From contig CALEZI010000052.1 of assembly GCA_937928755.1 (NCBI GenBank), forward strand, positions 1-55,068: a stretch of DNA of 55,068 nt. Reading direction: 5' to 3'. Source of the DNA: an uncultured Rhodanobacteraceae bacterium. GTDB taxonomy: Bacteria; Pseudomonadota; Gammaproteobacteria; Xanthomonadales; SZUA-5. The notes beneath the pieces were generated by a model, which ran no database searches, had not been told where the DNA came from, and was given only the letters and a program-made list of their open reading frames with translations. Position 1 is the first letter of the stretch, and each line of letters opens with the position of its first letter. Made by a program: the position numbers and the translations under genes. Shown piece after piece: positions 1 to 13,033 of the stretch.

Positions 1-658
1 GGCCGACCGCACTGAGCCCGGCAATGCCTTGCGCATTGGCATCAAGGCCGGCATCGAGCAGGGCATTGATGGTGTCGAGATCACCCTGCCCGGCCGCCTT
101 GCGCAGACTGTCGGCATTGACGCCAATATGGCGTGGTTGCAGATAAGCCAAAGCCGCGCGTTCGCTTTGCGCATCGACAGCGACCAATGTGGTCTTGGGC
201 CTGAGTCTGCGGCGATCGGATTGCACTGAATCGATGCGGCTTTTCATGGCCGGATCTGCGCTGGCAAAGGCGATCGCCTCATCCAGAATGGCATCGTCAG
301 CCTGCATGGTTTGCAACATGGACAACACGCGGCCGCGTTCGCGCGCCGGCAATGGACCTTTCAAAACGCGCATCAAATAAGCTGGCGCATGCTCGCGAAA
401 GTAGGCTTTCACCGATTGCGGACTGGATCCGTCGGCACGCGCCAGGCTTTCGATCTTCAAAGACACGATGGTGGACGCACTGCTGTCCTCAAGTGCCGCA
501 AACGCTTCGAGCAGCGGCTTCAGGTCACGATCAGGGTCAACCTGACCGGACTTCACCGCGGCCTCCGCTCGGCGCATGGCACCGTTGTAGTCAATTTTCG
601 AGCGGGCTTCTGCTGCCGTGACCAGCACACAAAACAGGAACCCTATCCAGACGCGCAT
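1..658 (-). CDS. Secreted protein with ankyrin-like C-terminal part (partial, runs off the window)
   Basis: The reading frame starts at an ATG whose complement is 656-658 and stays open to base 1, giving at least 219 residues. An AGGAGA ribosome binding site lies just upstream (complement of about 665-670). The first 19 residues (MRVWIGFLFCVLVTAAEAR) look like a signal peptide, so the protein should be exported. The middle is helical and charged with no motif I recognise. The last visible residues (AAGQGDLDTINALLDAGLD) fit the helix-turn-helix pattern of an ankyrin repeat, and more repeats may lie outside the window. Ankyrin repeats usually bind other proteins; the partner is unknown. It is transcribed away from the large secreted protein starting at 903, so 659-902 must hold divergent promoters. 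The reading frame and signal peptide are clear; the ankyrin call is moderate. Confidence 0.72.
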   Translation of the reverse strand, partial: MRVWIGFLFCVLVTAAEARSKIDYNGAMRRAEAAVKSGQVDPDRDLKPLLEAFAALEDSSASTIVSLKIESLARADGSSPQSVKAYFREHAPAYLMRVLKGPLPARERGRVLSMLQTMQADDAILDEAIAFASADPAMKSRIDSVQSDRRRLRPKTTLVAVDAQSERAALAYLQPRHIGVNADSLRKAAGQGDLDTINALLDAGLDANAQGIAGLSAVG

Positions 659-824
659 TGGATTCTCCTACTGCCAAACTTCTGAAATGCAGACGCAAGA
701 AGATGCCTATTGGGGCCAACTGACCGGGGATGCGCGTCACGTGACCCTTTGGGCGGCATGAACTGCAAATGCTTGCGCACAACGCGCTGCACTTCCGCCG
801 CATCTCCGGAACCGGCCCCGGATA

Positions 825-838
825 CCCCAGTTCTGGGG
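825..838. promoter_or_regulatory. Inverted repeat in the divergent promoter region
   Basis: CCCCAG-TT-CTGGGG is a perfect 6-bp inverted repeat with a 2-bp centre, 64 bp before the start of the giant secreted protein and 166 bp before the divergent ankyrin-like gene. It has the size of a dimeric regulator operator. No regulator can be named. Confidence 0.35.
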
Positions 839-902
839 TGGCGTGGCCTTGCTGTCGCGGCGCACGATTACCGGCGAGTGTCCCGGAATCCGGAGTCCCG
901 CA

Positions 903-3900
903 ATGCGGCGTCGCATCCACGCCCTGCTGTGCATCCTTGCGCTGGCGGTTCCCGCGTTGGCTGGCGCGCAGGTTTACGAGCCCTTCGACTATGTTCCGGG
1001 ATCGAACCTGGCCGGTGCCAACGGCGGAACGGGCTTCAACGAACCCTGGCGGGTGACCACCGGCGGGCCGACCACGATTGTTACCGGCGCGGCGAGCGGC
1101 GAGATCGTCGCCGGCCTGACCTACACCGACGCGCTCGGTCAGAGCCTGCCGGTCAGCGGCGGCGCATGGAAGTCCAGTTCGACAGTCCAGACCGGCCAGG
1201 CGCAGCGCGGCACGCTGGCCAACGTCGGCACTGCCGGGACTTCCGTGTGGATGAGCTTCCTGGTGCAGCAGGCACCGGCCACCGGCGGCACCAACTATGC
1301 CGCGCCAACGCTGGGTACGGGTTACGGCACTTTCGACCCGCAGCGCATGGGCTGGGGTCTGGGCGGCTTGCCGAACGCACACTTCTTCTACATCTACACT
1401 GCGGCGAGCGCGGCGGTGCTCAACATCGGCAACGCCGCCGGCAAGACCACCTTCTTCGTCGTGCGCATCGACTTCAACGCCAACCCCGCGCTCGACGACA
1501 CCGTCAACATCTGGATCGATCCGTTGTTGAACCAGGCCTTGCCCCCGGCGCCGGACATGCGCGGCGTCGGCGCCGGGCGCAATTTCCCGGACATCGTCAA
1601 CGGGCTGACACTGCTGGTCGGCGAAAACCGCGAGCACGTGTTCGACGAGCTCAGGATCGGCGCCGACCTCGGCTGGACCGTGTCCGAGGCCTGGGTGGTG
1701 GACAACACCCAGAACATCGACAGTGCGGCTTTGCGGGAGTGCACCGGCGCACCCGGAGACTGTTCGTTGCGCGGCGCGATGGCGCGCGCCTTCAGCAATC
1801 CGGGCGAAGACGAGGTGCGCTTCGACATCCCGATGTCCGATCCCGGCTGCGTGGCCGCGACCGGCGTGTGCACCATCAGCAACACCAACGGCATCGGCTA
1901 CGGCGACCACAATGCCACGCGCGGAATCACCATCGACGGCTACACCCAGCCTGGTGCCAGCCCGAACACGCTACCGGTCGGTCAGGGCACCAATGCGCAG
2001 ATCAAGATCGAACTGGCCAACGGCGGCTTCGGCTTCGCCGCGCCGTTCACGGTGCGCGGCCTGGCCTTCCTCGGCCCGGGCATGAGCGCAGCGCGGGGCG
2101 ACAGCGTGCTCGACCCTGCGGTTCCGCAGCAGGGCAATCCGCGCTACCAGATTCACGGCAACTTCTTCGGCTTCCGTGCCGACGGCGTGACCCCGACGGT
2201 GGTCACCGGGCAGCAGCAGTTCCTGACGATGGACATGTTCCGCGGCGAGATCCGCGGCATCGAGATCGGTGGGCCGGATCCGGCGCAGATGAATGTGTTC
2301 GGTGGCGGCGCAGGCAGCGGCACCAGCTTCTGCATCCAGTTGCGCGGCACCGGCCATCGCGTGCGCGGCAATCTGATCGGCACCGACCGTAGCGGCATGG
2401 TGGCCCGCAGTTGTGGTTTCCAGGCCGCCATCCAGGTGCAGGACTTCGCGTTCCCTGCTTTCGCGACGGAGCCGGCCGCAGCGCACCAGATCGGCGGGCC
2501 GGATCCGGGCGATGGCAACGTGATCAGCGGCCACCGCGGCCACGCCATCGCCAACGATTCCGGGGCGCAGCAGGGGCTCGCGATCGTGCAGGGCAATCGC
2601 ATAGGCATCGCGGTGGACGGGCAAACGCCGCTGCCGAACATCACCTACCAGGACATTTTTCCGGTGCCCACAGGTGCGATCCGCGGGGATGCGCGGGCGA
2701 CCTCGATGCTGATCGTGGACAATCTCTTCGGTCCCAACGGCCTGACGCGCGGACGCACGCCGGCAACCCCGCCCTTCGTGCAGACGCCAGCGCTCGGCGA
2801 AAACGTCGGCGTCTGGGAGAGTCGCGGCAACCGTTATCGCGGCCTGCAGGGGCTCGCGCTCGACATCGTGCGCAACGCCAACGACACCCCGCCGCGCACG
2901 CCGAACGATGCGGGCGACGCCGACTTGTTGCAGACTTTTCCGCCCTTCACCCATCGCGCGCAGAACTTCCCCGAGATCAGCGCGTCCTCGTTGGCCGGCG
3001 ATCAACTCAGCTTGAGTTATCGCGTCGATTCGCTGCCGGCCAACAGCGCCTATCCGCTGAGCGTCGAGTTCTACCGCGACAACGGCCGCGGCGATCTCGA
3101 TCCGATCGGCAGCGATGTTTACCTCGAAGCCGAAGCGCAGCAGGTCAAGCAGATCGTGCTGACCTTGCCCGCGGGGATCACTCTGCGTGCAGGCGATGTG
3201 GTGGTCGGCATGGCCAGCACCAGCGTGGTGGCCCCCAACCGCAGCGGCGAAACCAGCGAGACCACCTTCTACCCGCTGGAGAGTTTCAGCTTTGTCTCGC
3301 TGACGCCGGCCACAGTGCCTGCCGGCGTGCCATACACCGCTCGAGTCCGCGTGGTCGCGGCACCGGGTGCAGCGTTCAAGCCCAACGGGCGCGCGTTGAT
3401 CTTCGATGGTCGCGGCAGCGAGTGCATCGCCTTCATCGAAGCGGTCGCGGCCGCGCGCACCGGCGAGGGCGAGTGCGAACTCGTCACCACGGGTAACACG
3501 GGCAACGTGACCGTGGCCGCCAGCTACAGTGCCTCGTTGAATGCTTTCGCGACCGCTGCCGGCGGTCACCCTAGCAACGTCTCGCAGGTTTTGACGCTGA
3601 CGCCGGGCGTGACCATGCTCGAATTGGTTGCCGGCGACAACCAGTCGGCGCCGGTCGGTGAGGACTTCGCCCAGCCCCTGCAAGTGCGCGCCACGGGTGA
3701 CGGCTCTGTGCCGATCGCCGGAGTGCAGATTCAGTTCGAGGGTCCGGCCGTCGGCCCGGGGGCGAGTTTCAACCCGGCGACGGCAACGACCCAGGCCGAT
3801 GGCCTCGCCAGCACCACTGCGACCGCGATCCGCGCTGGCGGCAGCTATACAGTCACCGCACGCGTCGGCGCGCTGACGCAGACTTTCAACCTGAACAACG

Positions 3901-6900
3901 AGCCTGGACTCGCCACTGCTCTGGAGATCGTCTCGCACCTGCCGAATCCATCCAATCCCGGGCAGGCAGTCACGGTCACGACCGCGCTGAATCCCGAAGC
4001 CGGCGGACCTGCACCCAGCGGCGGCATCGCGGTCACCGCCAACACCGGCGAGGCCTGCACCATCGCGTTGCCGGCGACCGGTTGCGCGCTGACCTTTGCC
4101 ACGCTGGGCGAGCGGGTGATCCAGGCCTTCTATCCCGGCGATGCGAACTACACCAGCAGCAAGGCGGCCTTCGCGAACCAGTTCGTGCAGGCGTCGCCGA
4201 GTCTGCGCATCGACGATGTGTCGCAGAACGAGGGCGACAGCGGCGCCACCGAATTCGTGTTCACAGTCACCCTGGACAACCCGTTGGGCGCCGCGGTCAG
4301 CGTGGACTTCGCCAGCGCCGACGGCAGCGCCGAGGCACCCGGCGACTACACCGCCACCAGCGGCACACTGAGCTTCTCGGGCAACATCACGACCCGGACC
4401 ATTGCCGTCGTCGTCGCTGGCGATACCACGTTGGAGTCTGACGAGGGCTTCCTGGTCAACCTGAGCAACGCCAGCGGCGCGGTTATCGCCGACGCCCAGG
4501 GCATTGGCACGATCCTCAACGACGACCAGCCGCCACCTCCGGTGGCGACGATCGACGATGTCAGCGTGACCGAGCCGGCGAGCGAAGGGGAAGAGGTGCT
4601 TGCACGCTTCCGCGTGAACCTCGACCGCGCGGCGACGGCGGCGACCAGCCTGCGTGTCCGCACGCTGTCGGGTACTGCCAGCGCCGGCCTCGATTTCGAT
4701 GCAAACGACTTCGTGTTGAACTTCGCGCCGGGTCAGCGCGAGCGCTTCGTATCCGTTTTCATTCGGCCCGATGCGACGGTGGAAGCGGTCGAGAGCTTCA
4801 CCGTTGAGTTGTCCGAGCCGCAGGGCCTGACGCTGGGCGATGCGCTGGCCACCGGTCTCATCTTCGATGCCGCCTTCGATGGCGTGCTGACCGTGACCTC
4901 CGCGGCCGATCCCGGCGATGGCAACTGCACGCCCGGCGAGTGCACGCTGCGCGAGGCGATCGTCCTCGGCAATACGCTGCAGAGCGTTTCCATTGCCTTC
5001 GACATCGTCGGCTCCGGCGCGCACTCGATTCGCCCGTTGACGCCGCTGCCGGTGCCTGGGCCGGCGATCCACACGATCGATGGCTATACCCAGCCCGGTA
5101 GCCGCCCGAACCAGCTCAGCGTTTTGCAGGGCGATGAGCCGCAGGGACTGGATGCGGAGCAGCGCATCGAACTGGACGGTCGCTCGCTGGGCTCCGGCAG
5201 CAGCGGCCTGATCGTGCTGCATGGCATGACGGTGCGCGGGCTGGTCATCGGCGGCTACGCCGAGGCCGGCATCCGCGTGCGCACCGAGGGCCATCGACGG
5301 CCGACCCGCATCGTCGGCAACGCACTCGGCAGTGATGTGCCGGGTACCTCAGCGCGGCCGAACGGGGTCGGCCTGCTGGTCGAGACCGGCGACGCGGTGC
5401 TCGGAACGACGACGCCGGTACTGGTGGGCAGCGTCGGTGGCCGGCCGGCGGCGGCGCGCAATCTGATCTCGGGGAATCGGCAGGCCGGTGTGCGGGTGGT
5501 CGCCCAGCAGGGTACGTCCCTACCCATGCTGCACCTGGACAGCAACGTCATCGGTCTGGATGCGGGTTTGGGCGCGCTGGCCAATGGCGGGCCGGGGGTG
5601 GACCTGAGCCTGCCTGCGCCCAATGCGCTGCCCGGCGTGCAACTGGTCCGGAATCTGATCGGCGGCAACGACGGCAGCGGCATCCGCGTGCTGAGCCGCA
5701 GCGAGACGCTGCTGGAGGCCGCAGGGCTGTTGTCGTCCTCACAGGACCTGATCGGCCTGCCGGTGCCCAACGGCCTGCATGGGCTGGAGCTTGGGGGGAC
5801 AGGCTCCAGCGTGCGCCAGTTGCGCTTCGAGCAGGTACGTCTGGCGCACCATCCTGCGGCGGCGGTGCGGATTCTGGGCGCGCAGACGCAAGCCCTGGTG
5901 TTCCCCACACAGTTGCCGGACAGCAGCGCGCCGATCGACCTCGGGACCGAGGGCGCGACGCCGAACGATCCCGGCGATGGCGACCCGGGGCCGAATGGTC
6001 TGCTGAACACTCCGATCCTGGGTGTGGCACAGTTCGACGCCAGCGGTGAGCGGGTGCGGCTGGAACTGACGTTGGACACGCCCGAACAGCCTGGGTTGCC
6101 GCCGCCCGAGGTGCTGGTCTACGCCGAGCGCGAGGCGGGCTGGCTGCGCGTCGGGTCCGGCCTGCTGACGCCGCAGGGTGCGGGCTTTGCCGGCACGCTC
6201 CAGATCCTCGCCTTGCCAGGTGGCCTGCGCAACGGCGGCGCGCTCAGGGTCCAGGCCCGTTATGGAGACCAGGTTTCGGAGCTGACGCCGTTTGGCGTGG
6301 TGGCGAGCGGTCAACAGTTGCTCGCCTCGGCCACCCCGGTGCGCGAGGCGAACGGCGTTGTGCTGCGCCATACGATCACCCTGGACACTCCAATCACGGT
6401 GCCGGTGCCGATCAGCTATCGCACCCGCGATGGCAGTGCCAGCGCTGGGCTGGACTACACGGCGGTGAGCGCTGCTGCGACCCTGACGGCGGCGCAGCCG
6501 GTCGTAACGGTGGACGTGCCGGTCCTGAACGATGCGCTGGTCGAGAGCGACGAAACTGTCTATCTGGACGTCGTCAGCCCCAACCCGGGCGTCGCAGCCG
6601 CCAGCGGAACCGGACTGATTCAGGACGATGAACGGCTGCGTCAGGATCGCAGTCAGTACGACCCCATCGCACTGGACAGCCTCGACGGCGTCGATGGCTT
6701 CATTGTCGACCATGCGTTGGTGGAACAAGGGCGCTTGATCGACCTCGGCGACTTCAACGGCGATGGTCTGCGTGACCTGGCGTTCGGACTCGACGATCGC
6801 GTGCAACTGTTGACCGGCTTGCAGCGGCCGGTACCGCCCCAGGTGAGCCTGCCGGCGACCGGCTCGCTGGACTTTCCGCTGATCAGCTTGCCGTCCACGA

Positions 6901-9383
6901 CAGTCTCGATTCGGGCGGCGCCGCTGGGCCTGTTGCGGGGACTCGGTGCCCTGCCCAGCCTGGGTCTGCGCACCGGCGTGCTGCATGGACGCAGCGCGCC
7001 ACTGCCGGCCAGCGCGACGCTGGCCAGCCTCGCCGTTCCGCCGGACGGGGCCATGCTGTCGAGCGAACTTTCATCGCCTCTGCCGGTGGGCGATGTCAAC
7101 GGTGATGGCCGTGCGGATTTCCTCGTCGAGAATCGGGTCGCGGGCGCCATCCCGCGCTTCGGCGTGATCTTCGGTCAGCCGGCGGGTATGCCGCTGCCTT
7201 CCACGCTGGCGGCGCTGAACGGCAGCAACGGTTTTGCTTTCGCGGATCCGGGCTTCCCCATTCTGAGTGTTTCGGTCGCCGGCGATGTCGACAGCGATGG
7301 ACGCGCCGACCTGCTGATGCGTTTCCAGTTTCACAATGGAACCACCTTTGGTGCCGAGAGCCGACTGGTTCTCGGTCGTGCCAATTGGCCAGCCAGCTTC
7401 AGCCTGCCCGCGGGCGCGCCACTCGTCCGATCCGAGCCTTTCGCCAACCCCGTGGGCGTGACCTCGGTGGCCGGGGACTTCAATGGGGACGCCTTCGGCG
7501 ACCTCTGCATCCGCTACCCATCGGGTCCGAATGTGTTGATCTTCGGCAATGGCAGCGCGACGGGGATGGGTCTGGCGGCACCGACCAGCCGAATCGTCGG
7601 GGACGGCGGCCCAGGTTTCACGATCGTGGCCTTGCCGGATCTGGACGGCAATGGCATCGGCGACCTCGCCATCGGCGGCTCCGATTTTTCCGGAGGAACT
7701 GTCGTCGGCCGAGTGGCGGTGGTGTACGGGCGCACCAGTTGGCCTGCTGAACTCAACTTGTCGGCCCCACCGACGGACTTCGTGAAATTCCTTTACGGTC
7801 CGGAGGGGAGCCGCGCGCCGCAGCACCTGGCGGCGATCGGCGACTACAACGGCGACGGCCTTGGCGAACTCGCCATCACGATGCGGGGCAGGAGCCATGT
7901 GCTGTACTCCAGCGACCTGATGTTCTCGGGAAGCAGCGAGGGGCAGCCTGCGGCGCCCGAGCCGGCCGCCACGCAGTTGCTGGACGGTCAGCCGCCCGCC
8001 GAGGTCGCCGTAGCGGGTGGCGACGATCTGGAACTGGTCGCGGCAGGTGACGTTGACGGGGACGGTCGCAGCGACTTGCTGATCGGTCGGGGTCAGCGTT
8101 ACGCAACGGCGGGCGATCGGCTGCCCTTGGTGCTGATCCCGGGCAGTGCGCTGGAAGGTCTGAATGCGCTGGATCCGTCGAATCCGCCAGCAGGCAGCAC
8201 CCGGTTCCGCCAGTCGCCGAGCGTGGAGGGTTCAATACCGCATCGCTTCGCCGGCGGCGGCGACTTCGATGGCGACGGTTTGGCCGATCTGGCCTTCCTC
8301 CGGTATGGCAGTCCGGTGCGGCTTGCCGTGCTGCGCGGACGGGCCGGCGGCTTGCCGGCCTTCGTCGAGCCAATGCTCGCTGCCGAGCTGTTGCTCACGT
8401 TCAGCGGCATCGTTCCGAACAACGCCCGAGACCTGCGTTTCCTTGGCGATGTCGACGGCGATGGCTTCGACGACCTCGGCGTGTTGCGCGGAAATCCTGG
8501 CCAACTGGCCGAAGTCGAGGTGGTGTTCGGTCGCGCGCCGGGTGGCGCTGACCGCCGCGCCACGGTCAGCGCCGCGCCACATGCCGGGTTGGTGCTGCCG
8601 AGTCAACCCAAGCTCGGTCGGATCCGTGGCGGCGTCGCGGCGGATTCTTTCGTACTCGGCGTCCAGACCTTTGGATCCGCACCCTCAGTGGTCGTATTGG
8701 GTGGCCCCGATTTCCCGGGCAATCTGAGCCTGAGCAACCCTGGGGACCGCGTGGTGCGCCTGGATGCCAGCCACTGGCGCAGCCCGCGGGATGCGCTGAT
8801 CGTCGCGCTGGGTGATGTCACCGAAGACGGCGTTCCTGACCTCGGGGTTGCCCATCAGCCGCCATCCCAGGACGGCACGATTCAGAGTGTGGTCGCGCTG
8901 GTTCCGGGTCGAGCCAGTTGGCCGGCGCAACTGGATATGGGCAGCACCGACCCGAGCGTCGTGCGCGGCCGCGTGGTCCTGCGCGGCGGCGCTGCGGTCG
9001 ACACGCTGATCACCGGCCTTGCGGCAGTGCCGGATCAGAATGGCGACGGTCGGCGCGAGCTGTTGATCGCGCTGGGCCAGTCCGCGGCACTCGGGTCCGG
9101 CATTGGCCGTGCGCTCATGGTGCACGGCCCCGTGTTGCCAGCAGGTACGCAGCGCGAGATCTACATTCACGGTTCGCTGCGCACCGGACAGGGCGTCAAC
9201 TTGCTCAACAGTCGCGGTGGTGCGGCTCTGCAGGCCCTGATACCGTTGGGCGATGTCGATGGCGACGGTCGCCCCGAGCTGATCGGCGGCAGCGTGCCCG
9301 ACGACATCGCCTTGCAGGGCTTCCTCAACCGAGGGCTGCCGAGCGTGATTCGAGGCAGTGCCCTGCAGCCTTCGCCGCAATGA
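903..9383 (+). CDS. Giant secreted beta-helix / Calx-beta / FG-GAP repeat protein (2,826 aa)
   Basis: I chose ATG 903 because a GGAG motif lies about 5-8 nt upstream and it begins a clear signal peptide (MRRRIHALLCILALAVPALAGA); an in-frame start at 843 would bury that peptide. Domains in order: an N-terminal lectin-like segment beginning VYEPFDY; two regions with the 'CSLRGAM'/'CTLREAI' signature that opens parallel beta-helix repeats in secreted proteins (about residues 285 and 1360); Ig-like segments near 950-1100; Calx-beta modules (about 1100-1340 and again about 1830-1910) with the typical DD-x-S-x-x-E start and 'DYTA' motif; then from about 1940 to the end a long run of FG-GAP/VCBS repeats of the type D-x-D-G-D-G-x-x-D, probable calcium-binding propeller blades. 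It is likely a large exported surface or secreted adhesion/matrix protein. It lacks the F-x-x-G-F-E terminus seen in its neighbours. No enzyme active site is evident. Confidence 0.85.
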   Translation: MRRRIHALLCILALAVPALAGAQVYEPFDYVPGSNLAGANGGTGFNEPWRVTTGGPTTIVTGAASGEIVAGLTYTDALGQSLPVSGGAWKSSSTVQTGQAQRGTLANVGTAGTSVWMSFLVQQAPATGGTNYAAPTLGTGYGTFDPQRMGWGLGGLPNAHFFYIYTAASAAVLNIGNAAGKTTFFVVRIDFNANPALDDTVNIWIDPLLNQALPPAPDMRGVGAGRNFPDIVNGLTLLVGENREHVFDELRIGADLGWTVSEAWVVDNTQNIDSAALRECTGAPGDCSLRGAMARAFSNPGEDEVRFDIPMSDPGCVAATGVCTISNTNGIGYGDHNATRGITIDGYTQPGASPNTLPVGQGTNAQIKIELANGGFGFAAPFTVRGLAFLGPGMSAARGDSVLDPAVPQQGNPRYQIHGNFFGFRADGVTPTVVTGQQQFLTMDMFRGEIRGIEIGGPDPAQMNVFGGGAGSGTSFCIQLRGTGHRVRGNLIGTDRSGMVARSCGFQAAIQVQDFAFPAFATEPAAAHQIGGPDPGDGNVISGHRGHAIANDSGAQQGLAIVQGNRIGIAVDGQTPLPNITYQDIFPVPTGAIRGDARATSMLIVDNLFGPNGLTRGRTPATPPFVQTPALGENVGVWESRGNRYRGLQGLALDIVRNANDTPPRTPNDAGDADLLQTFPPFTHRAQNFPEISASSLAGDQLSLSYRVDSLPANSAYPLSVEFYRDNGRGDLDPIGSDVYLEAEAQQVKQIVLTLPAGITLRAGDVVVGMASTSVVAPNRSGETSETTFYPLESFSFVSLTPATVPAGVPYTARVRVVAAPGAAFKPNGRALIFDGRGSECIAFIEAVAAARTGEGECELVTTGNTGNVTVAASYSASLNAFATAAGGHPSNVSQVLTLTPGVTMLELVAGDNQSAPVGEDFAQPLQVRATGDGSVPIAGVQIQFEGPAVGPGASFNPATATTQADGLASTTATAIRAGGSYTVTARVGALTQTFNLNNEPGLATALEIVSHLPNPSNPGQAVTVTTALNPEAGGPAPSGGIAVTANTGEACTIALPATGCALTFATLGERVIQAFYPGDANYTSSKAAFANQFVQASPSLRIDDVSQNEGDSGATEFVFTVTLDNPLGAAVSVDFASADGSAEAPGDYTATSGTLSFSGNITTRTIAVVVAGDTTLESDEGFLVNLSNASGAVIADAQGIGTILNDDQPPPPVATIDDVSVTEPASEGEEVLARFRVNLDRAATAATSLRVRTLSGTASAGLDFDANDFVLNFAPGQRERFVSVFIRPDATVEAVESFTVELSEPQGLTLGDALATGLIFDAAFDGVLTVTSAADPGDGNCTPGECTLREAIVLGNTLQSVSIAFDIVGSGAHSIRPLTPLPVPGPAIHTIDGYTQPGSRPNQLSVLQGDEPQGLDAEQRIELDGRSLGSGSSGLIVLHGMTVRGLVIGGYAEAGIRVRTEGHRRPTRIVGNALGSDVPGTSARPNGVGLLVETGDAVLGTTTPVLVGSVGGRPAAARNLISGNRQAGVRVVAQQGTSLPMLHLDSNVIGLDAGLGALANGGPGVDLSLPAPNALPGVQLVRNLIGGNDGSGIRVLSRSETLLEAAGLLSSSQDLIGLPVPNGLHGLELGGTGSSVRQLRFEQVRLAHHPAAAVRILGAQTQALVFPTQLPDSSAPIDLGTEGATPNDPGDGDPGPNGLLNTPILGVAQFDASGERVRLELTLDTPEQPGLPPPEVLVYAEREAGWLRVGSGLLTPQGAGFAGTLQILALPGGLRNGGALRVQARYGDQVSELTPFGVVASGQQLLASATPVREANGVVLRHTITLDTPITVPVPISYRTRDGSASAGLDYTAVSAAATLTAAQPVVTVDVPVLNDALVESDETVYLDVVSPNPGVAAASGTGLIQDDERLRQDRSQYDPIALDSLDGVDGFIVDHALVEQGRLIDLGDFNGDGLRDLAFGLDDRVQLLTGLQRPVPPQVSLPATGSLDFPLISLPSTTVSIRAAPLGLLRGLGALPSLGLRTGVLHGRSAPLPASATLASLAVPPDGAMLSSELSSPLPVGDVNGDGRADFLVENRVAGAIPRFGVIFGQPAGMPLPSTLAALNGSNGFAFADPGFPILSVSVAGDVDSDGRADLLMRFQFHNGTTFGAESRLVLGRANWPASFSLPAGAPLVRSEPFANPVGVTSVAGDFNGDAFGDLCIRYPSGPNVLIFGNGSATGMGLAAPTSRIVGDGGPGFTIVALPDLDGNGIGDLAIGGSDFSGGTVVGRVAVVYGRTSWPAELNLSAPPTDFVKFLYGPEGSRAPQHLAAIGDYNGDGLGELAITMRGRSHVLYSSDLMFSGSSEGQPAAPEPAATQLLDGQPPAEVAVAGGDDLELVAAGDVDGDGRSDLLIGRGQRYATAGDRLPLVLIPGSALEGLNALDPSNPPAGSTRFRQSPSVEGSIPHRFAGGGDFDGDGLADLAFLRYGSPVRLAVLRGRAGGLPAFVEPMLAAELLLTFSGIVPNNARDLRFLGDVDGDGFDDLGVLRGNPGQLAEVEVVFGRAPGGADRRATVSAAPHAGLVLPSQPKLGRIRGGVAADSFVLGVQTFGSAPSVVVLGGPDFPGNLSLSNPGDRVVRLDASHWRSPRDALIVALGDVTEDGVPDLGVAHQPPSQDGTIQSVVALVPGRASWPAQLDMGSTDPSVVRGRVVLRGGAAVDTLITGLAAVPDQNGDGRRELLIALGQSAALGSGIGRALMVHGPVLPAGTQREIYIHGSLRTGQGVNLLNSRGGAALQALIPLGDVDGDGRPELIGGSVPDDIALQGFLNRGLPSVIRGSALQPSPQ

Positions 9384-9618
9384 TGTGGCGCTTGCAGGCA
9401 CCTGGCGCTCGCCGGGCACCGGTTGGTCCTCCGGGCCTCCGACTTCCGCCGCCATGAGCGCGGAGTCGTCGCCGGCGACCGGCGCAACCCGCTCGCCGCG
9501 CGCAGCATCGACACCGGCATCCTCGAGGCGCCGGAGATGGGCGCATGCAGCACCCCTTGGCTTGCTGATGACCCTGACCAACGCGGAGGCGAAGGGTTCC
9601 AGCAACTGACAACCCGCC

Positions 9619-12372
<2,754 letters not shown>

Positions 12373-12378
12373 TGATCA

Positions 12379-12909
12379 CTACACTAGCTGCATTTGCAGG
12401 AAGGCGCGGGCGAACTGCCAATCGCGATCCGCCGTGCGCCGCGAGATGCCGAGCAGATCCGCCGTTCGCGTCAGATCCTGGCCGGCGAAGTAGTGGAGTT
12501 CGAAGACCTCGGCGGCACGCTGATCGCGGCTGGCCAGATCGTCGAGTGCGCGATCCAGTTCGAGCAATCGCCTGGGGTCGCTGAAGCCCGCGTGCTCACC
12601 GATGCCCTCCCAGTCGACACGCTGCAGGTCGCCGCCATGGCGCATGCGCTCGCGTGAACGCGCGCGGTCGATCAACAGATGCCGGATCGCGCGCGCCGCG
12701 TAGGCATGGAACTGGCGCGGATGTTCGAACTCCAAGGTTCCGCCGTCGACCATCGACAAGTACAACTCGTGCACGATGCCGGTGGTGTTCAGCGTCGGCT
12801 CTGCCGCCACGCGCTTGCGGCGTGCCAGACGTTTCAGCTCCTCGTACAGGCGAGCGAAGCGCGCATCCACGGATAGCTCGTTCATCGTCGCCGACTTGCG
12901 CGAAAGCAT
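12379..12909 (-). CDS. ECF-type RNA polymerase sigma factor (kinase-linked family)
   Basis: The protein has sigma region 2 (LYEELKRLARR ... VHELYLSMVDG, then the helix ending AIRHLLIDRARSR) and region 4 (LDRALDDLASRDQRAAEVFELHYF ... TADLLGISRRTADRDWQFARAFLQ). This matches the ECF-like family often paired with Ser/Thr kinases (TIGR02999 type). The frame is open back to 13059, but that would overlap the divergent gene at 13034, so I chose the ATG at 12909. A second ATG at 12885 is also possible and neither has a strong ribosome binding site. It sits directly upstream of the membrane kinase gene (6 bp gap), with no classic anti-sigma gene between them, which suggests that phosphorylation or the kinase itself replaces the anti-sigma factor. 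Confidence 0.88.
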   Translation of the reverse strand: MLSRKSATMNELSVDARFARLYEELKRLARRKRVAAEPTLNTTGIVHELYLSMVDGGTLEFEHPRQFHAYAARAIRHLLIDRARSRERMRHGGDLQRVDWEGIGEHAGFSDPRRLLELDRALDDLASRDQRAAEVFELHYFAGQDLTRTADLLGISRRTADRDWQFARAFLQMQLV

Positions 12910-13033
12910 CAGGATGCGCCGCTCGGGGCGAATTGCGCCATAGCCAGATCGATAACCACGCCGCAAATGCGATGTCGCATTCGCGCGCCAGAAAACGCTT
13001 GTGATGAACATCGCTCGCTGCCTGGAGTTGTTC

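Noticed and set aside
1971..5294. Long antisense frame of 1,107 codons inside the giant secreted gene
   Set aside because: High-GC antisense shadow without a domain or start signal; the sense frame has a signal peptide and recognisable modules.
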